NCBI RefSeq assembly: GCF_900182635.1
Contig: NZ_FXTD01000001.1
Span: forward strand, 124,001 to 188,000
From: Halorubrum cibi
GTDB taxonomy: Archaea > Halobacteriota > Halobacteria > Halobacteriales > Haloferacaceae
Length of the DNA: 64,000 nt
Direction: 5' to 3'
The position numbers and the translations under genes are program-made. Below the pieces are notes generated by a model, which had not been told where the DNA came from, ran no database searches, and was given only the letters and a program-made list of their open reading frames with translations. Positions 60,706 through 64,000 of the stretch are shown here, piece by piece. The stretch's first letter is position 1. Each line of letters starts with the position of its first letter.

Positions 60706-62187
60706 ATGGGAGCCATAGAGGACGTCTACGAGGACCTCGAGACGGACGTCGAGTTCGAGGAGTTCGCGGCCGCCGTCGAGGACAAAGTCGAGCAGATGGG
60801 CGGGCTCGCGGACGAGGAGACCGCCGCGATGCTCATCGCCCACGAGCTCCGCGACGAGGAGGCCGACACCATCGCCGACATCGAGCCCGGCATGAACGAC
60901 GTGAAGTTCCTCGGGAAGGTCACGTCCATCGGCGACGTCCGCACGTTCGAGCGCGACGACGAGGACGAGGAGGGACGAGTCTGTAACGTCGACGTCGCGG
61001 ACGCCTCCGGCTCCGTTCGGGTCGCCCTCTGGGACGAGATGGCGACTGCGGCCGAGGAGGAATTGGAGGTCGGCCAGGTGTTGCGGGTCATGGGCCGGCC
61101 GAAGGAGGGGTACAGCGGCCTCGAGGTCAGCGCCGACAAGGTCGAACCCGACGAGGACGCCGAGGTCGACGTCCAGGTGCTCGACACCTACCGCGTCGAG
61201 GACCTCACGCTCGGGGCCTCCGACGTCGACCTCGTCGGGAAGGTGCTCGACACCGACACGGTCCGGACGTTCGACCGCGACGACGGGAGCGAGGGTCGAG
61301 TGGCGAACCTCACCGTCGGCGACGAGACCGGCCGGGTCCGCGTCACGCTGTGGGACGACAAGGCCGACCTCGTCGCGGAGTTCGAATCGGGCGAGGTCGT
61401 CGAGGTGGGCGACGGCTACGTCCGCGAGCGCGAGGGCGACCTCGAGTTACACGTCGGCGACCGCGGCACCGTCGACCGTGTCGACGAGGACGTCGAGTAC
61501 GTCCCGGAGACGACGGACATCGCCGAGTTGGAGATCGGCGAGACCGTCGACGTCGCCGGCGGCGTCATCGAAACGGACCCGAAACGGACGTTCGACCGCG
61601 ACGACGGCTCCGAGGGTCAGGTCCGAAACGTCCGGATCAAAGACGACACCGGGGAGATCCGCGTCGCGCTGTGGGGCGAGAAGGCCGACCGCGAGATCGA
61701 GTTGGCGGATCGGGTCGTCTTCACCGATGTGGAGATCCAGGACGGTTGGCAGGACGACCTGGAGGCGTCCGCGAACTGGCGGTCGACCGTCTCCGTGCTC
61801 GACGCCGACGGTGACGGAGCGGGAGCCGGCCGGTCGAACGACGGACCGGATGCCGGCGCGGCGGACGCGACGAACGGAACGGCGGCCGACGCGGGTCTGG
61901 GTGCCTTCGCCGATTCGCCGGGAGCGGACGACGAGGTCGAGGCGGCCACCGGCGGGGACGGGGCCGTCACCGACGGCGACGGCACCGCGGCGGCGACCGC
62001 CGACCCCGCGACCTCGGACGAAGTGGAGTTCACGGGAACGGTCGTCCAGACGGGGGACCCGGTCGTGTTGGACGACGGGGAGCGGACGAAAAGCGTCGAG
62101 ACCGGTGCGAGCCTGCGCCTCGGCGAGGAGATCACGGTTCGCGGCCCGGAGCGCGACGGAACGATCCACGCCGAGGACGTGTTCTGA
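60706..62187 (+). CDS. rpa2: Replication protein A-like multi-OB protein RPA2
   Basis: A 493-residue single-strand DNA-binding protein. After a helical start (MGAIEDVYEDLETDVEFEEF) come three to four OB folds repeating the same pattern, FLGKVTSIGDVRTFERDD, LVGKVLDTDTVRTFDRDDGSEGRVANL and VAGGVIETDPKRTFDRDDGSEGQVRNV, each followed by VRVALWD/VRVTLWDDKAD. An acidic Gly/Ala linker and a last small OB end the protein. It matches the Haloferax RPA2 type, which also sits next to the histone gene. MGAIED was taken as start; a TTAT box lies about 35 nt upstream. The frame is open for 54 more codons towards the tRNA. Confidence 0.92.
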   Translation: MGAIEDVYEDLETDVEFEEFAAAVEDKVEQMGGLADEETAAMLIAHELRDEEADTIADIEPGMNDVKFLGKVTSIGDVRTFERDDEDEEGRVCNVDVADASGSVRVALWDEMATAAEEELEVGQVLRVMGRPKEGYSGLEVSADKVEPDEDAEVDVQVLDTYRVEDLTLGASDVDLVGKVLDTDTVRTFDRDDGSEGRVANLTVGDETGRVRVTLWDDKADLVAEFESGEVVEVGDGYVREREGDLELHVGDRGTVDRVDEDVEYVPETTDIAELEIGETVDVAGGVIETDPKRTFDRDDGSEGQVRNVRIKDDTGEIRVALWGEKADREIELADRVVFTDVEIQDGWQDDLEASANWRSTVSVLDADGDGAGAGRSNDGPDAGAADATNGTAADAGLGAFADSPGADDEVEAATGGDGAVTDGDGTAAATADPATSDEVEFTGTVVQTGDPVVLDDGERTKSVETGASLRLGEEITVRGPERDGTIHAEDVF

Positions 62188-62311
62188 GACACGGTGACGG
62201 GAACTCAGTCGTCGGAGGGACGCCGGAAGGCCACGACGGATCCGAGACGAAACGACCCGCAGAGTGGCTTGGAGGCCGTCGTTCGGGCGCGTAAACGCCG
62301 GTAACGGAAAG

Positions 62312-62319
62312 CGTTATAC
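62312..62319 (+). promoter_or_regulatory. TATA box of the histone gene
   Basis: CGTTATAC, centred 27 nt before the ATG at 62343, giving a leaderless histone-deacetylase message. Confidence 0.6.
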
Positions 62320-62342
62320 GGTGGACGAACCCGACTGTGTGT

Positions 62343-62774
62343 ATGAGTGTCGAGTTGCCGTTCGCGCCGGTCGATACCATCATCCGGCGGAACGCCGGCG
62401 AACTCCGGGTCAGCGCCGACGCCGCGGAGGAACTGGCTCGGCGGATCCAGTCGCACGGCGCGGAACTGGCGATCGACGCGGCCGAGCGCGCGACGGCCGA
62501 CGGACGAAAGACGTTGATGGCGTCCGATTTCGGCGTCGAGCAGGTCATCCCCCGCGAAGAACTCTCCCTTCCCGTCGCGCCCATCGATCGCATCGCGCGG
62601 CTCCGTATCGACGACCGGTATCGGGTCGGCGTCGACGCGCGGATCGCGCTGGCCGACATTCTCGAGGACTATGCCGACAACGTGGCGAGCGCCGCCGCGA
62701 CGCTGGCCCGTCACGCGGACCGCCGGACCGTACAGGCAGAGGACATCGAGACGTACTTCGCGCTGTTCGAATAG
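62343..62774 (+). CDS. hstA: Haloarchaeal doublet histone
   Basis: A 143-residue protein made of two fused histone folds. First: LPFAPVDTIIRRNAGELRVSADAAEELARRI with GRKTLMASDFGVEQV. Second: LPVAPIDRIARLRIDDRYRVGVDARIALADIL with ADRRTVQAEDIETYFALF. Such head-to-tail histones are the only histone in haloarchaea and bind DNA or act in gene regulation. No lysine-rich tail is visible and the protein is acidic. It is directly followed by a histone-deacetylase gene with no gap. Confidence 0.95.
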   Translation: MSVELPFAPVDTIIRRNAGELRVSADAAEELARRIQSHGAELAIDAAERATADGRKTLMASDFGVEQVIPREELSLPVAPIDRIARLRIDDRYRVGVDARIALADILEDYADNVASAAATLARHADRRTVQAEDIETYFALFE

Positions 62775-63779
62775 ATGCGCTTCGGCTACAGCGAGCGGTG
62801 TCTCGACCACGACCCGGGCGATCGGCATCCGGAGAACCCGGACCGGTTGCGCGCGATACGGCGAGGCCTCGCGAAGCGACACGGCGTCGAGTACACCGAG
62901 GCGTCACCGGCGAACCGCGAGGCGGTGACCGCCGTCCACGACGACGACTACGTCGCCGAACTCGAGGCGTTCTGTGCGGACGGCGGCGGCAACTGGGATC
63001 CGGACACCGTCGCAGGTGAGGGGACGTGGGAGGCCGCGCTCTCGGCGGCCGGACTGGCACAGTGGGCGGCGGACGCGGCGTTGGACGGAGAAAACGGTCG
63101 AAAGACGCCCTTCGCGATCGGTCGTCCGCCGGGCCACCACGCGGTCACCGCCGACGCGATGGGCTTCTGTTTCTTCAACAACGCCGCGGTCGCGGCCGAG
63201 AGCGTCCTCGAGGCCGGCCGCGCGGACCGAGTGGCGATCCTCGACTGGGACGTCCACCACGGCAACGGAACGCAGGACATCTTCTACGACCGAGGAGACG
63301 TGCTGTACGCGTCGATCCACGAGGACGGACTCTATCCGGCGACGGGCGAGCTGACCGAGACGGGCGAGGGCGACGGAGAGGGTACCACGGTGAACCTCCC
63401 GCTCGCAGCCGGCGCGGGCGATGCCGACTACCTCTACGCGATCGACGAGGCGATCGAGCCGGCGCTCGACGGGTTCGCTCCCGATCTGGTCATCGTCTCG
63501 GCGGGGTTCGACGCACACCGCCACGACCCCATCTCGCGGATGCGGGTCTCCTCGGAGGGGTACGCGCTGTTGACCGATCGGATCCGATCGGTGGCGGAGG
63601 GAATCGACGCGGCCGTGGCGTACGTCCTGGAGGGCGGATACGGCCTCGACACGCTCGCCGAGGGCGTCTCGATGGTCCACGAGACGTACGACGGCCGCAC
63701 GCCGGTTGATCCCGACGACGACCCCAGCGAGAAGACTGAGAGCCGGGTCGCCGACCTCCAGTCGGCGCTGGGATTGTAG
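62775..63779 (+). CDS. hdaI: Class II histone-deacetylase-family protein
   Basis: A 334-residue zinc hydrolase of the histone deacetylase/acetoin-utilisation family. Active site: IGRPPGHHAVTADAMGFCFFNNAAVAAE with the paired His, DWDVHHGNGTQDIFY (zinc Asp/His), IVSAGFDAHRHDP (zinc Asp) and YVLEGGYGLDTL (catalytic Tyr). All residues are present. It would remove acetyl groups from lysine or polyamines. The ATG follows the histone stop at once, so both are in one message. Haloferax has a similar HdaI near its histone gene. Confidence 0.94.
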   Translation: MRFGYSERCLDHDPGDRHPENPDRLRAIRRGLAKRHGVEYTEASPANREAVTAVHDDDYVAELEAFCADGGGNWDPDTVAGEGTWEAALSAAGLAQWAADAALDGENGRKTPFAIGRPPGHHAVTADAMGFCFFNNAAVAAESVLEAGRADRVAILDWDVHHGNGTQDIFYDRGDVLYASIHEDGLYPATGELTETGEGDGEGTTVNLPLAAGAGDADYLYAIDEAIEPALDGFAPDLVIVSAGFDAHRHDPISRMRVSSEGYALLTDRIRSVAEGIDAAVAYVLEGGYGLDTLAEGVSMVHETYDGRTPVDPDDDPSEKTESRVADLQSALGL

Positions 63780-63820
63780 CCGGGATCGTTCGCCCGTCGA
63801 GGCACCGACGACGTCCCTCG

Positions 63821-63940
63821 CACTGGCGGTGGCGTCGCCGGCGCTTTGCGCCGGCTGCCAGAGGCGCGTAGCGCCTCGCTGTCGCCGGCGGCTCTGCCGC
63901 CGGCGTCAAGCGAGAGCTTCGCTCTCGCCCTGCGCCAGTG
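63821..63940. repeat. Cloverleaf-like multi-hairpin intergenic element
   Basis: An outer 8-bp stem CACTGGCG (63821-63828) / CGCCAGTG (63933-63940) encloses four tight hairpins with 3-nt loops. Stems: GCCGGCGC (63837-63855), GAGGCGC (63861-63877), GCCGGCGGC (63884-63904) and GCGAGAGC (63910-63928). It shares GCGGTGGCGTCGCCGGCG with 28806-28823. It lies downstream of the deacetylase gene. No promoter or tRNA features. The last 60 bp of the window show no gene. Confidence 0.85.
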
Positions 63941-64000
63941 AGCGGGTGCGTCAGCACTCGCGAACCCGACCGCGAGACCCCACTCGTTCCGCTCGCTACG

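Overview
The window is a high-GC chromosomal segment of a haloarchaeon. Evidence: acidic proteomes throughout, Tat/lipobox and PGF-CTERM exported proteins, DP2 DNA polymerase, EF-2/EF-1alpha/aRF1, a doublet histone, SepF, archaeal RPA genes, the NAD-dependent Azf-type glucose-6-phosphate dehydrogenase, and TATA boxes 26-29 nt upstream of start codons that imply leaderless mRNAs. The composition and repeat style suggest Halorubrum or a close relative; this genus call is an inference.

Layout. 1-4.0 kb: the end of a suf Fe-S assembly operon (sufB partial, sufD), a class III aminotransferase on the opposite strand, a ferritin-like protein and a SirR/DtxR-type regulator. 4.0-7.1 kb: aRF1 and argS. 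7.2-13.3 kb: a lower-GC accessory stretch with a PQQ-propeller/PGF-CTERM surface protein, an orphan membrane protein, a sugar-nucleotide epimerase, a small membrane protein and two Tat lipoproteins.

13.5-24.5 kb is the most interesting part. It has an iron-type ABC permease, a Tat-exported gluconate-dehydrogenase-like pair, a GT2 glycosyltransferase, a large membrane glycosyltransferase, an FbpA-like ferric-binding lipoprotein, an RGP-like UDP-sugar enzyme and a UPF0104 membrane protein. Five near-identical DtxR-type palindromes (TTTAGG-N4-CCTAAA) sit directly at the starts of the transcription units. I read it as a metal-repressed regulon joining iron uptake to exported sugar oxidation and surface glycan assembly.

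24.6-32.5 kb: rhomboid protease, then rpsJ, tuf, hom, an ACT-domain protein and fusA on one strand, then an Eda-type aldolase and a small monooxygenase-fold protein. 32.7-37.7 kb: polC (DP2), a PPC-domain protein, a NifU-like protein and a small conserved protein. 37.9-43.1 kb: a complete four-gene 2-oxoacid dehydrogenase operon. 43.3-46.0 kb: a ribbon-helix-helix protein, the rpap/rpa pair and a small conserved protein. 46.1-50.2 kb: a membrane protein, an oligopeptide-type binding protein and a PAP2 phosphatase. 50.2-56.1 kb: DsbA-like protein, thiD, mutS, sepF and azf. 56.2-60.0 kb: a DUF309-like protein, a cation/proton antiporter, a Tat lipoprotein and an amphi-Trp protein. 60.0-60.4 kb: tRNA-Arg(GCG) preceded by repeated copies of its 3' end and hairpin elements. 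60.7-63.8 kb: rpa2, histone and histone deacetylase, followed by a multi-hairpin repeat at the window edge.

The minus strand opposite most genes carries long open frames caused by high GC; these were not annotated.
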